A stretch of DNA of 64,000 nt from Actinernus sp. WN-2022 (Eukaryota; Cnidaria; Anthozoa; Actiniaria; Actinernidae). The notes beneath the pieces were generated by a model that saw nothing but the letters and a program-made list of their open reading frames with translations, had not been told where the DNA came from and made no database searches. Positions 1-8,642 of the stretch are shown piece after piece (within the stretch, counting starts at the first letter, position 1; every line of letters starts with the position of its first letter). Made by a program: the position numbers and the translations under genes. The DNA lies in NCBI GenBank assembly GCA_030867875.1, contig JAOWCC010001634.1:53912021-53976020 (forward strand). Direction: 5' to 3'.

Positions 1-2026
1 ACTGACTTCTTTTCGCTTGTTTATCAGGCGCAAGTAGACTGCCGCGCCGATAGCATCCTTACTGGCGTCGGAGAAAGCATGAATCTCTGCTCGGACTGCT
101 CTGCCGAAACCTTTTGGGTGGTAGCAGCGGCGAACATATACTTTCTCCAGGTCAACCAGGGAGTCACGCCATCGTTTCCACTAATTTAGTAGGGTGGCGG
201 GAAGGGAATCGTTCCACCCTAGAGGTGCGTCGTTAGTCTCCTTTCTTCCCATGAGGACCAACTTCTGGAGTAGGAGCCTGCCTTCTAGGAGCACTGGCAC
301 TGCTAGGCCAAGTGGGTCGTGTATTGAATTAACAATTGAGAGTACTCCTCGTCGTGTAAACGGCTTGTCCGGTAGTGAAACTTGGAATGTGAATGTGTCG
401 TCTTCTAAATTCCAGTAAACACCAAGCGACCGCTGAGCTGGAAGGGTGTCGTGACGTAGATCCAGGTCGTGAACATCTTTTCCTCTGTCTTCGATCGGGA
501 AAGCTTCCATGACTTCGATGGAGTTGGATACAACCTTGTGGAGTCGTAGGTTGGATGTTGCCAACATGGCTTGAGCGTTGTTCACCAGGTCGATAGCTTG
601 TTTTTCCGTAGTTGATGAGGCTAGGCCGTCGTCGACGTAGAAATTGCGAAAGACGAAATTCTTGGCTTCTTCTCCATACTCCTCCTCGCCATCCACTGCG
701 GTCTTTCGTAGGCCGAAGGTGGCTACGGCAGGGCTGGGACCATTGCCGAAGAGGTGGACATTCATCCGGTACTCAACTATCTTATTCTGCGAGTCGTTAT
801 CTTTGAACCATAGGAAGCGCAGAAAGTCCCTGTGGTTGCTGTTAACGTAAAAATAATGAAACATCTGCTCGATGTCGCACATTATGGCTACGTTCTCTCT
901 CCGAAATCGGATCAGGACGCCGAGCAGGCTATTCATAAGGTCGGGGCCTGGTAGCAGCACCTTGTTTAGGGACACTCCATCATACTCGGCCGACGAGTCG
1001 AACACCACCCTTATTTGCGTCCACCCTCTCCATTTGAGGCTTTTTCTTCAAGGTTCGCAGTAGACTGCTCAGACGGTGTACTGCTTGGGCTCGGTTATTC
1101 GGCATTCGTATCTCCTGCTGGCGGAAAGGGAAAGGCATCTCCAAGTGTCCGATCTCTTTTTTGTGTATCTCTCTCTCCATTATGTCTATGAACTTACGGT
1201 CTTCGCAAGACAGGCTTGATTCATTGTCTTCCCTGGTGGTATGAAAGACGTCGTTCTCTAGACTCCTTGTACTCTGTTCGTCGGACCCATCCTGAACCTT
1301 GTTGGGGCATGGTACTATCTCGTATTCTTTGGCGTTTGCGGATAGACTGGTGCGGCGGGCAAGCACATGAACTGGGCCGTCGATGAGGTCGAGACATACC
1401 TGCCCGGTTATGGTCCAGCCTAACACAAGTCTTTGTGCCCAGGGGGCTCCTCTAGGTCCGTTCTTGGACTCCCGAACCTTAAGTAGCTCCGGTGCATCCC
1501 GGCCGATTAGTAGATGGATATCAGCGCTATTGTCAAGGGATGGAATGTCGTTGGCGATCTCGCGCAAGTGAGGGAATCTCCTCGCCATCTCGGGTGTTGG
1601 GATCTCCCGCTTATCTTGAGGGATGTTGTCACACTCGACCGTTGTTGGGAGCTCTGTTGTTGTTCCAGATAGGGATTGTACGATCAGGCTTGTGACGCGG
1701 CGTCCGTACTTTATTTCTCTCTCACTGCTACAGGTCGACAAGTAGTACTTCTCTTGCGGCCAATCCGCGCCGAGCTCATCCGCGAGCTCGCTACTGATCA
1801 ATGATGTATTTCTCTGGTCGTCGATAATGGCGTAGACGCGACGTGTAGAGTCCGATTTATTTCTAACGGACACATCGACAATTATTTTACTGCACGACAC
1901 CCCTCCTTCGTTAATGCCGCACGCTGCTGTACACTTGGGTCTGACATTCGTGGCGGCCTCTTCGTTTCGCTCTTTGTGTAGCAGCACGATGTGGCGTTTA
2001 TCTCCGCAGATACCACAGCTTATCTC
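1..2026 (-). pseudogene. BEL/Pao pol (protease, RT, start of RNase H), broken
   Basis: Directly after the gag TAG the frame holds a second zinc-binding cluster (CGICGDKRH) and then a retropepsin-like domain. The usual DSG is AIIDDQRN here, a D-D-Q variant that I recall from other invertebrate BEL proteases, and the domain ends in the family-typical LLIGRDAPELL. The linker runs to about 1030. RT follows in another frame (181-1008): it starts at the motif RVVFDSSAEYDG and contains FYVDDGL, the YVDD catalytic box, so the N-terminal fingers of RT have been deleted. Past an in-frame TAG at 181-183 the RNase H start HAFSDASKDAIGAAVY is readable to the window edge. At least three lesions make this a pseudogene. 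Confidence 0.85.
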
Positions 2027-3166
2027 CTATTGGCAGTGTCTGGCCTGGTGAGCGTCTGACAGGCACCGATAACAAAGTCTCGCCTTAAAAATCCAGTCCG
2101 TCTTTTCCTCTAAAGGTTTTTTGCTGAAGGCTTTACACTCCGTAAGATCGTGGCCTTCCCGCCCGTGGAATGGACACTGTTTTTTGTCCTCTTTATTCTC
2201 CTGCCTCTGAGGTGCCTCTGGTTTGTTAGCCGCGGGGCGGGTGTTCGTTGTAAACGTTCTGCGGTTTACTTTGCGTGGCGCGTTTGCGGGTGTAGCCGAG
2301 GCGAGGTTCGCGGACTTGTTTCCTGCCAAAATGTTTGGATTGTTTTTTATTTTTGCCTGGTTTTGAATGACCTTTGAAAAATGGTGAAACTCGGGATATG
2401 CGCCCGCGTTGTTGTCAGCGTACTTCGCTATCTCCCTTTCCCATTTCCCGCTCAGAGGCGAAGGAAGTTTTTCGGCTAATGGTTGTATTGTGTTCGGGAA
2501 GTTCAGGCAAGCGAGGCCCGGAAGGTGCGACATTTGGCTTTCGATATCGGCGCAGAGATCAGCGAACTGTTGCAACTTTATATTGTCGTTTTCGCTAAAC
2601 GCGGCGGTTTTGTGCATGCGTTCTGATAGAACGTTAGTAATTACCGCTGCGCTGCCGAATCGCGTCTCTAATTCTCTCCACAAGCTCTCTAGTAGCGTTA
2701 CCGGGTCATTTTGTTGACGCTTCCTAAAGTTATCGATTAATCGTTGGGGTTCCCCGCTGCTAAAGCTTCGCAGGTAATTGATTTCCTGGATGGCAGATAC
2801 GTTTGCGTCTTTAATCATTGCCTTAAAGGCTGCTTTCCAAGGATGGAAGAGCGTAGCGTCTCCTGTAAAAGTGTCTGGTTGGCATTTTGGTAGGTTTTGT
2901 CTCGCTAAACCAGCAACTATCTGTTGATTGACACTTGTGAGTGTTTCGATTAACTGGCTTCCGGAGATATCCCTTATCGGAGTCGAGGCGATAAGTGGCT
3001 GCCGATTGAAATCGTGCTGAAAGTTATCTTGACGCTTTTGATTATCGTCGAAGATTCCTGCAGCGAAGTTTGCAGTTGGTGTAACGGGAAATTGTGGTGA
3101 CAAAGGCACTATTTGTTTAGGCAGGTTTTGTGGCTCCTTAGCATGCTGCGATTTGATAGTTGCCAT
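2027..3166 (-). CDS. BEL/Pao gag protein with CCHC zinc knuckle
   Basis: This 379-residue open frame is the capsid-like gag of the retrotransposon. The middle carries the retroelement gag pattern of a Trp-containing capsid helix region (DTFTGDATLFHPWKAAFKAM, about residues 98-117) followed by Leu/Arg-rich helices. The C-terminus has a classic CCHC knuckle (CYRCLSDAHQARHC) that would bind RNA for packaging into the particle. The frame ends on a TAG right after this knuckle, and the same frame continues beyond it with a second Cys/His cluster and then the protease. The ATG at 3164-3166 is the first Met of the frame. Family identity is secure; whether this copy makes protein is unknown. Confidence 0.85.
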   Translation of the reverse strand: MATIKSQHAKEPQNLPKQIVPLSPQFPVTPTANFAAGIFDDNQKRQDNFQHDFNRQPLIASTPIRDISGSQLIETLTSVNQQIVAGLARQNLPKCQPDTFTGDATLFHPWKAAFKAMIKDANVSAIQEINYLRSFSSGEPQRLIDNFRKRQQNDPVTLLESLWRELETRFGSAAVITNVLSERMHKTAAFSENDNIKLQQFADLCADIESQMSHLPGLACLNFPNTIQPLAEKLPSPLSGKWEREIAKYADNNAGAYPEFHHFSKVIQNQAKIKNNPNILAGNKSANLASATPANAPRKVNRRTFTTNTRPAANKPEAPQRQENKEDKKQCPFHGREGHDLTECKAFSKKPLEEKTDWIFKARLCYRCLSDAHQARHCQ

Positions 3167-3230
3167 TCCTTCCGTAGGCAGCGCTTCCGGTGCGGGGGTT
3201 CAATGGATCCATTCTAAAGTGCGCTCAGTA

Positions 3231-3240
3231 GTATATAAAG
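3231..3240 (+). promoter_or_regulatory. TATA box upstream of the Polinton zinc-ribbon gene
   Basis: The string AGTAGTATATAAAGTG spans this site. The same 16 bases, apart from the flanks, occur at 48388-48402 ahead of a second gene of the same zinc-ribbon family. Conservation of the TATA box together with the downstream AGCAATTAGAGA element and the gene argues for a real core promoter rather than a chance AT-rich word. Confidence 0.6.
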
Positions 3241-3250
3241 TGGGGGTTCT

Positions 3251-3478
3251 GGCGCAGCACCCTCGTTTTTTGTTGCATGTCACGTTCTATGACCCCCTCC
3301 CCCCAACGTATTTTTTGGACTTTGTCGACCGTCTATTGTACCCAATCCCAACTTATTATCTCCGGGGTACCATAGATGTCGTAATTAGGTACAATAAACG
3401 GTCAACAAAGTCCAACAAATACGTTTGGGTTCGGGGGCCATCACACGTGACTTACAATAAAAAACAAAGGTGCAGCAC
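3251..3478. repeat. Imperfect 230-bp palindrome between TATA box and zinc-ribbon gene
   Basis: Arms of about 92 bases (3251-3342 and 3387-3478) pair with roughly 80 percent identity around a 44-base loop. The inner part is strongest: ACGTATTTTTTGGACTTTGT on the left against the complement of ACAAAGTCCAACAAATACGT on the right. It could be a small foldback insertion, a hairpin leader, or a remnant of an element terminus. The matching place in the related module near 48.4 kb holds an unrelated minisatellite instead. Confidence 0.7.
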
Positions 3479-3618
3479 CATAACCGCTACTTTATATACT
3501 ACTATAGTAATCCACTCCCCCTTTCTGTCATTTGTTGTCCTGTTTAAAAAGCAATTAGAGACACGCTAGTATAAGGTATATATTGAACGACAATGGGATA
3601 ATAACTTGTAGTTGATTG

Positions 3619-3900
3619 ATGCGGGGTAAGGACATGAAATGTGTAAGGAAGTGTTCTAAGATATCAGAGTACTGTGCTCAACACAACTTCCAGATACAAA
3701 GAGGTAGCACCTTATTCGTCCCATGTTCGAAGTGTGGTCGTGGTTGCCGTACTAGTTACGGACTTTGTACGAAGTGTGGTGCACCACAACGCCGTCTCAT
3801 TCGCGAGAAGAAATACCGTGAAACGAAATGCCGCACTAAGGATTGCTTTGCAAAGGTGTTGGCGGAATTGGAGAACCATAAGGTATTTCTAGATAATTAG
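3619..3900 (+). CDS. Small CxxC zinc-ribbon protein
   Basis: This 93-residue frame starts with MRGKDMKC. It carries two CxxC pairs in its centre (PCSKCGRGCRTSYGLCTKCG) that would form a zinc ribbon, preceded by a Cys-His region (EYCAQH) and followed by a basic stretch and another Cys pair (CRTKDC). A homologous 95-residue protein is encoded at 48701-48988, with the same start (MRG), the same spacing of the YC..H and PC..CG.G motifs, and a similar upstream region. A nucleic-acid-binding or transcription role is inferred from the ribbon and from the TFIIB-like neighbour 86 bases downstream. I do not recognise a named family. Confidence 0.75.
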   Translation: MRGKDMKCVRKCSKISEYCAQHNFQIQRGSTLFVPCSKCGRGCRTSYGLCTKCGAPQRRLIREKKYRETKCRTKDCFAKVLAELENHKVFLDN

Positions 3901-3920
3901 AAATCGTGATATGAAAAAAG

Positions 3921-3968
3921 AAAAAAGAAGAAAGAGAAACCGGCATCATGTCTCTCTTCCTTCTTTTT
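3921..3968 (+). terminator. Hairpin after the zinc-ribbon gene
   Basis: Arms 3922-3940 and 3950-3968 match at 17 of 19 positions around a 9-base loop, in A/G-rich against T/C-rich sequence. It lies 21 bases after the stop codon and just before the next gene. Similar hairpins follow three other genes of this kind in the window, so a 3'-end-forming role is proposed by analogy with the mimivirus hairpin rule. Confidence 0.45.
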
Positions 3969-3986
3969 ACTTATGTTAAATAATAG

Positions 3987-4936
3987 ATGGACCCTATAGT
4001 ATACGCCACTAGTATGGACGATCCTCTTGGCTTGCTTGGTGGTAGCCTATATACGTTTGATATTAATCCTTCTATTCCACGACCATACATCAATCCCCAG
4101 GAAATGTGCTCCGAATGTCTATGTCCAATGAAACTGCTAGGAACTGAATTCATATGTTCCACCTGTGGCCTTGTTTCCGAGGCTGAATTAAGCGAAGAAA
4201 CGATCGACGTTACTACTCGGTTGCGTATAGTAGGTCCGGATAGCTTTCGGCATCAACGCGATCTAGATCGTACGAGCCCAACGGATAACCAAGAATTTCA
4301 ACGACGCACAGCTATGAGAGAACTACAGGCATACAACACTGCTTATAAACAAAGCCACAACCTCTCGTTTCCCACGAATGTATTAGTAATCGTGGCTGAT
4401 GCATTCATCCAATCGAAGAAAGTTTGTGTCAAGCGTAGTCATGCTAAGAGAACTATTTTGGCCGCGCTACTTTACCATGCATGTATACAATGTGGGTTCG
4501 TTCGCTCTAAAAGTGAGGTTGCTCGTTTGCAACTCAACAACCAGTGTATCTATCGCGGCAACGTCTTTATACACTCGCTACATGCCGACGACAAAATCGA
4601 TATTGACTTAAACGCCGATCGCATAGCTCCTCATATCGCAACGACCTTTGCCAAACTCGACCTACCTGAAGCACATCTCCAAAAATAGTCTATGAGGTCG
4701 TTCATACGGCAATCGAAGGTCGTATAGGTCTCCACTCCCGACTTCACACCAAAGTTGTTGGAGCAAGCTACGAGGTGCTACGTCGTTCAGGATCGTGTAT
4801 ATCTCTTATTGACATTGTTAAACGATGTGGTACACATAAGAGTTCGATCGTACGTTTTATCGGTGAGTTGCTTGCTTACCATTCCCACTTCGAGCCCATC
4901 TATATGAAACATGGTCTAACTAGTGATAGAGCCTAA
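3987..4936 (+). pseudogene. TFIIB-like transcription factor with one frameshift
   Basis: The N-terminal part (3987-4688) has a zinc ribbon of the TFIIB type: CSEC near residue 39 and ICSTCGLVSE near residue 57, the second pair followed by the acidic stretch typical of TFIIB ribbons. A helical cyclin-like repeat follows, with VKRSHAKRTILAALLYHAC resembling the conserved TFIIB cyclin-box helix. The frame stops at 4686-4688, but in the -1 frame it continues from about 4682 to a stop at 4934-4936 with a second cyclin-like half (LHSRLHTKVVGASYEVLRRS). The switch lies at a run of five A residues, so a one-base indel is the simplest cause; no canonical slippery heptamer is visible. TFIIB recruits RNA polymerase II to promoters; here it could direct transcription of the element's own genes. 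I know of TFIIB homologues in giant viruses but not as standard Polinton genes. Confidence 0.75.
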
Positions 4937-4986
4937 TTTAAAAAGAAATATAAATACATAAGAATAAAAAAGCAAAACTGGTGTCA

Positions 4987-5056
4987 CCAGAACCTCTCTA
5001 GGAACCACTTTCACCTTTTTCCTTCCTTCGCCTTTTCGTTCCTAGAGAGGTTTTGG
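4987..5056 (+). terminator. Long-stem hairpin after the TFIIB-like gene
   Basis: Arms 4987-5005 and 5038-5056 match at 18 of 19 positions (core AACCTCTCTAGGAAC and its complement) around a pyrimidine-rich 32-base loop. It sits about 50 bases after the TFIIB-like stop codon, in the space between two convergent genes. Confidence 0.45.
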
Positions 5057-5674
5057 CTTTGTTTGCCGGGCCCGACTTTACTGTATTTGTTCTACTGTAT
5101 TCGTTCTGTTTCTTTGGATCCTGTCCTAACTGGTTGATGTACAACCGGCACTCCTTGGAACTCTATTTGAGTATCTGTAAGCTCTACCCAAGTACCCGAC
5201 CCAGGATTGACATTATACGATGTTTACTATTACTTCTACCACATCGGGAGACGCGCTACGACTTGTGTGGGGCTGGGAGCTTTTTACCCCACACAAACCG
5301 GCCTACCACATATGGCCCGCCGAGGTTTGAACACCAGACTTGTGAACGGCTCCCATTTCGATCACAAGCCCAGCGACAACCCGTTGGGCCATATGTGCTT
5401 AGACAGTGGCGTAGGTGTAAAATATCGTATTTATGTCTTTCACTATGTTAATTAGCGGGCCGTGGCAGAAATTTACATACGAACCCGACATACGAATTAA
5501 TTTATACGAAGATCTTTGTAAAGTTAAAATAAAACCCATGCTTATTTCTTTCGTAGGACATATCGATTTTTATCCCACTAGACTGCCAAGTTTTGCTCTC
5601 ATCTCCTTTCGGATCTCGGAGCGAAGTTCTTCTACGTTTTTTAACCCCCCTTCTTGCCTGTTTTTTTGTCGTAT
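5057..5674. other. Gene-free space between convergent genes, with two further palindromes
   Basis: No convincing gene is seen here. Two perfect inverted repeats are present: TTGTGTGGGG at 5263-5272 with its complement at 5287-5296, and CACATATGGCCC at 5307-5318 with its complement at 5396-5407. Together with the hairpin at 4987 they form a cluster of stems in the tail-to-tail region. Confidence 0.5.
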
Positions 5675-6178
5675 TTAGATTTTAAGCGCTTCATATTTCC
5701 CTTTCTCGCCAATAACGCTTGAGAACTCGGCTTCTGAAATGTTACCATCGTCTAGGGCTTTCGAAACTTTGACTTCCACGGAATTAGCCTTAGCCCGAGC
5801 CGACATAACGGTCTTTTCGTGCTTTGAAACGTGGACCCCAAGTTTCTTACTGGCAACAGCCGTCAAAGCCGAAACAGCTGCACAAAGAAATCCGAGCGAT
5901 CCAAGAGAGATACCAATTGGTAGTCCTACTCCAGTTAATGACGTACCCAGCGCAGAAGCGGATAAAACGCCACTCAGGCTACCTGTGGCCACAGCAACCA
6001 CATGAACGATACCACGCGCTCGAGCATATTTTTTGCGAACAACTTCGTAGTGCTTTGCCTGCTGTTCGGCAAGCGTGTCACACACCATTTGCAGTCGAAA
6101 GCTCTCTTGCCCTACTGGGCTGAGCTGGGGATAGATCTGTGGTGCCGTTGGAATTGTTTGAATTGAATCGCTTGCCAT
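5675..6178 (-). CDS. Polinton-associated membrane protein with glycine-rich hydrophobic pair
   Basis: An intact 167-residue frame. A helical N-terminal third (about residues 30-55, Lys/Arg/Tyr-rich) is followed by two hydrophobic Gly/Ser/Ala-rich segments (about 56-82 and 84-110) that look like a membrane hairpin, then a Lys-rich amphipathic C-terminal helix ending SKALDDGNISEAEFSSVIGE. I recall proteins of this layout encoded beside capsid genes in other cnidarian Polintons, where they have no assigned function. It is a candidate virion membrane or penetration protein by inference only. The gene converges on the TFIIB-like gene and is followed on the minus strand side, upstream, by the penton-like gene 19 bases away. 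Confidence 0.7.
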   Translation of the reverse strand: MASDSIQTIPTAPQIYPQLSPVGQESFRLQMVCDTLAEQQAKHYEVVRKKYARARGIVHVVAVATGSLSGVLSASALGTSLTGVGLPIGISLGSLGFLCAAVSALTAVASKKLGVHVSKHEKTVMSARAKANSVEVKVSKALDDGNISEAEFSSVIGEKGKYEALKI

Positions 6179-6197
6179 TATATAGCTATGCTATAAC

Positions 6198-6863
6198 TTA
6201 CTCAATCTTCAATACGTAGAGAATAGGTTGACCACGAAAGTCTATGGTGTTGCCTTTTTCGTCGCAAATTGTCAGGCGAAGGCTGTTTCTCGTCGACCCT
6301 ACAGCTCGAGCGGTTAGTTGGAGTAGTGAAGCGTATTTTGATTCTGCGAATCTTCCGCCTCGGATCTGTAATCTAGCTATGATTTTCGATCGCTTTCCAT
6401 CTCGAATTGAAAAGCTAGAATCTACCACATCGCAGTTGACATACGCTGTGCGGATATCTTGTAGCTTCAGTTCATGACTACCCACTGGGATTGTCATATC
6501 ATCTATACCATGTTCATTACCTTCGACACCCAGTAGTGCACAGAGATTTTTGCTGAACTGGATTGGGATTTTAACCTCTAGGGTCCAAACCTTCCTCGGT
6601 AAGGTTTTCACGAATTCCACGAATCCAGCATCGATTGCGGGTTTTAAATATGTTTGAATGCTTGCCATATCATGATGTCCCATAGCGATATTGTATGGAA
6701 ACCCCACACCCTTTGTATCCCACCAGAACGAAGCCATCTTTTCTAGGTTCCACCAACTATTCTCAAAAGTGACCTCAACTAGCGAAATGTTATGGATACA
6801 AATAGGTTGGTCGAAGTAGACTGTATGGTCAACCGATGTGGTGATGACAAATAAGAGCACCAT
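6198..6863 (-). CDS. Penton-like minor capsid protein (tentative)
   Basis: An intact 221-residue frame rich in predicted beta strands. The C-terminal half reads as alternating strands ending in LRLTICDEKGNTIDFRGQPI, a pattern I associate with the single jelly-roll minor capsid (penton) proteins of Polintons and adintoviruses. It lies next to the other structural genes and shares a palindromic divergent promoter with the gene at 6908. The ATG at 6861-6863 is preceded on the minus strand by TTCAAT seven bases upstream. The assignment is by secondary-structure look and gene position, not by a catalytic motif, so alternatives such as another virion protein remain possible. Confidence 0.55.
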   Translation of the reverse strand: MVLLFVITTSVDHTVYFDQPICIHNISLVEVTFENSWWNLEKMASFWWDTKGVGFPYNIAMGHHDMASIQTYLKPAIDAGFVEFVKTLPRKVWTLEVKIPIQFSKNLCALLGVEGNEHGIDDMTIPVGSHELKLQDIRTAYVNCDVVDSSFSIRDGKRSKIIARLQIRGGRFAESKYASLLQLTARAVGSTRNSLRLTICDEKGNTIDFRGQPILYVLKIE

Positions 6864-6870
6864 TTTATAA

Positions 6871-6907
6871 ATTGAAGGTATAAACTGTATATATGTATAG
6901 CTTCAAT
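6871..6907. promoter_or_regulatory. Palindromic divergent promoter (TTCAAT both ways)
   Basis: The 45-base gap between two divergent genes contains a near palindrome that begins with ATTGAAG at 6871 and ends with CTTCAAT at 6907, with TATA-like sequence inside. On the plus strand TTCAAT abuts the ATG at 6908; on the minus strand TTCAAT is seven bases before the ATG at 6863. The same arrangement occurs at 9680-9713. Confidence 0.6.
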
Positions 6908-8518
6908 ATGAGGAGGCACGGAGGTCTTTTTAGCTACCATTATGAAGGGAAAGACGAGGAGGAGGTCCCAACACCGAATGCCAATTTGCGGGAGAATCAA
7001 GCCCGTAGAGATAGAGAAGATGAAGAAAATAAAAAGGATAAGGATCAAGCCCGGAGAGATAGAGAAGCTATGGAAGATAAAAAGGTCGCAAAACTGAATG
7101 CCGATCTATTTGAGAAGTTCAAGAAAATATACCCACATGCAGATTTTCACCAGTTCTATGCATCCACGGACATCGATGGTCCAGGTAAATATTCAACTAG
7201 TATCGTATTTCGAGATGGGGATTCTAGTTATAATGTCTATGGCGACGATGTCTCCAAGCTACCCGCGGCCATTCAAAAACGTATTGATGATGTGCTGTGG
7301 GATGTGCATGAAGGTTTCCCATCTACATTGACACTATACCCAAGTGCGAAATATCCTGTTCAAGCAACTCCTTTTACCAAAAAAGCACAAGATATCGATC
7401 TCACTAATCTATGGATATACGTCACGCCTACAAAAGCATTCAAAGCAGGTGTCCCAAACATATTCAAGGAGACCGTTGTAAAGCATACGACAGCACATGA
7501 GTCTTATGCATGGTTGTCTGCTCCGAATTTCAGCTATTGGCCTCAACAGTTAAATTTCGCAACGTGGTGTGCGACTTCTGGATGTGGAGTGTCGTTATTC
7601 GACCCTGCTTTCAAAACATATCCACCCGTTGTTCAAGGGTTCCTACGATTTCACGTATATTTCACAATACGAAGAATTCTGCGTGAACTTGGTGGTACTC
7701 ATGGAGTGCCTCTACCTGGTGGCTCTGCTTTCAAGCAAACTGATAACCTATACAGCAAAGCAGCTCTTGAGACCTTATGCATAGAGTTTGGTTTATCTCG
7801 AACGCCAGACTTCCGATGGAAAGGAGGTAGGAATAACGGATTGGGAGATATATTCCTTTTATACCCAGGTCCGACGGGATACGTAAACGTCCATGGAGCT
7901 CGAAGCTATGACAAAGGGGCAACCACATGGCCCCAGCGCTATAATTTGTTTGCAGACCAAGGAGGTAAGGAGGAAATGGGAGATCTGGTATATTTTATTC
8001 GGAACGATGAACATGAAGGGAAACAATACAATTGGTTTACGCCACCAATTGGGAAGGGTTTGACAGAGGCTGGATTGGGTAGGTTGAATCGGTCGGCCGA
8101 GGCTTTCGGATATTGCGTTCTAGGTGCCCAAAACAAGCTGAATGAATCCATCATAGATAGCCACAACGTCAAAGAAGAGTTTAAAAACTTGGTTAAAGCC
8201 GCTATTCTTGAAAACGATTTAGTGAGAAGCTATAATAACTATAAGCTAGTTGTACTACACTCACATAAGAGGCTCGATCTAGCAATAGCTGTAGGGGTGC
8301 GGTTACTGCCAAGCAATCTGGTGTACTACCTCGGCAAGAAGGATGGTTATAAAAATATAATCCCGTTGGCCACGAAAGATATGCTATTAGGTTCGAACAA
8401 TGTCAATAAGGAGGTTCAAAAACCCCCACCAAAATCTATGGAAGGACCCACCAAAAAGAAACAATTACCACACAGCGCAAAGCAACGCAAAGCGCAAAGT
8501 TCAACCTCCCACACATAG
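6908..8518 (+). CDS. Conserved Polinton protein of unknown function (536 aa)
   Basis: An intact frame. I chose the ATG at 6908 because it directly follows the TTCAAT promoter motif; an in-frame ATG lies 15 bases upstream. The N-terminus is a charged Arg/Asp/Glu coiled-coil-like stretch (about residues 15-60). The body contains Trp/Tyr-rich blocks such as LSAPNFSYWPQQLNFATWC, FHVYFTIRRILRELGG and LGRLNRSAEAFGYCVLGAQ. I recall a protein with these blocks in Polinton-like loci of other cnidarians, where it is unnamed. The C-terminus (after about residue 495) is a low-complexity Lys/Pro/Ser tail. It is probably a virion or assembly protein, judging from its position between penton-like and capsid genes. 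No enzyme motif was recognised. Confidence 0.75.
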   Translation: MRRHGGLFSYHYEGKDEEEVPTPNANLRENQARRDREDEENKKDKDQARRDREAMEDKKVAKLNADLFEKFKKIYPHADFHQFYASTDIDGPGKYSTSIVFRDGDSSYNVYGDDVSKLPAAIQKRIDDVLWDVHEGFPSTLTLYPSAKYPVQATPFTKKAQDIDLTNLWIYVTPTKAFKAGVPNIFKETVVKHTTAHESYAWLSAPNFSYWPQQLNFATWCATSGCGVSLFDPAFKTYPPVVQGFLRFHVYFTIRRILRELGGTHGVPLPGGSAFKQTDNLYSKAALETLCIEFGLSRTPDFRWKGGRNNGLGDIFLLYPGPTGYVNVHGARSYDKGATTWPQRYNLFADQGGKEEMGDLVYFIRNDEHEGKQYNWFTPPIGKGLTEAGLGRLNRSAEAFGYCVLGAQNKLNESIIDSHNVKEEFKNLVKAAILENDLVRSYNNYKLVVLHSHKRLDLAIAVGVRLLPSNLVYYLGKKDGYKNIIPLATKDMLLGSNNVNKEVQKPPPKSMEGPTKKKQLPHSAKQRKAQSSTSHT

Positions 8519-8642
8519 CAAAGAAGCCCCCCATAGTACCACTGCAGTAGAGCACCTACCAAATCCTACTCCACAACACGAGACCAATCTAGCAGTGGTA
8601 TCTATTGCTGCAGCTGGATCTGCGTGGTTGTTGTTTCGCTAA
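8400..8642 (+). CDS. Possible small overlapping frame ending in a membrane anchor
   Basis: This frame overlaps the low-complexity tail of the 536-residue gene in another frame and ends in LAVVSIAAAGSAWLLFR, a short hydrophobic segment with a terminal Arg. It could be a separate tail-anchored peptide or the true C-terminus of the upstream protein displaced by an indel in the C-rich runs near 8420 or 8525. It could also be meaningless. Confidence 0.25.
   Translation: MSIRRFKNPHQNLWKDPPKRNNYHTAQSNAKRKVQPPTHSKEAPHSTTAVEHLPNPTPQHETNLAVVSIAAAGSAWLLFR

Larger units (their letters stand above)
1..3180 (-). mobile_element. BEL/Pao LTR retrotransposon, 5' two thirds, decayed
   Basis: Read on the minus strand the order is gag, zinc knuckles, aspartic protease, reverse transcriptase, then the start of RNase H running off the left edge. 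This order and the protease-RT linker are typical of BEL/Pao. No LTR can be delimited: the 3' half is outside the window, and just upstream of the gag start the sequence passes into the Polinton promoter region. Lesions seen are an in-frame TAG between gag and protease (2027-2029), a deletion/frameshift at the protease-RT junction near 1008-1030, and an in-frame TAG at 181-183 between RT and RNase H. The copy is therefore dead unless the stops are read through. Confidence 0.9.

Noticed and set aside
3153..3569. 138-codon frame over the leader palindrome
   Set aside because: It crosses the gag start of the BEL, the TATA box and both palindrome arms and has no protein-like composition.
4675..4695. 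Programmed -1 frameshift in the TFIIB-like gene
   Set aside because: The A-run is present but no X-XXY-YYZ heptamer fits the frame, and an indel is the simpler explanation. Left open only as a weak possibility.
5053..5451. Open frames between the TFIIB-like gene and the minus-strand membrane gene
   Set aside because: No domain or conserved pattern; they overlap palindromes.
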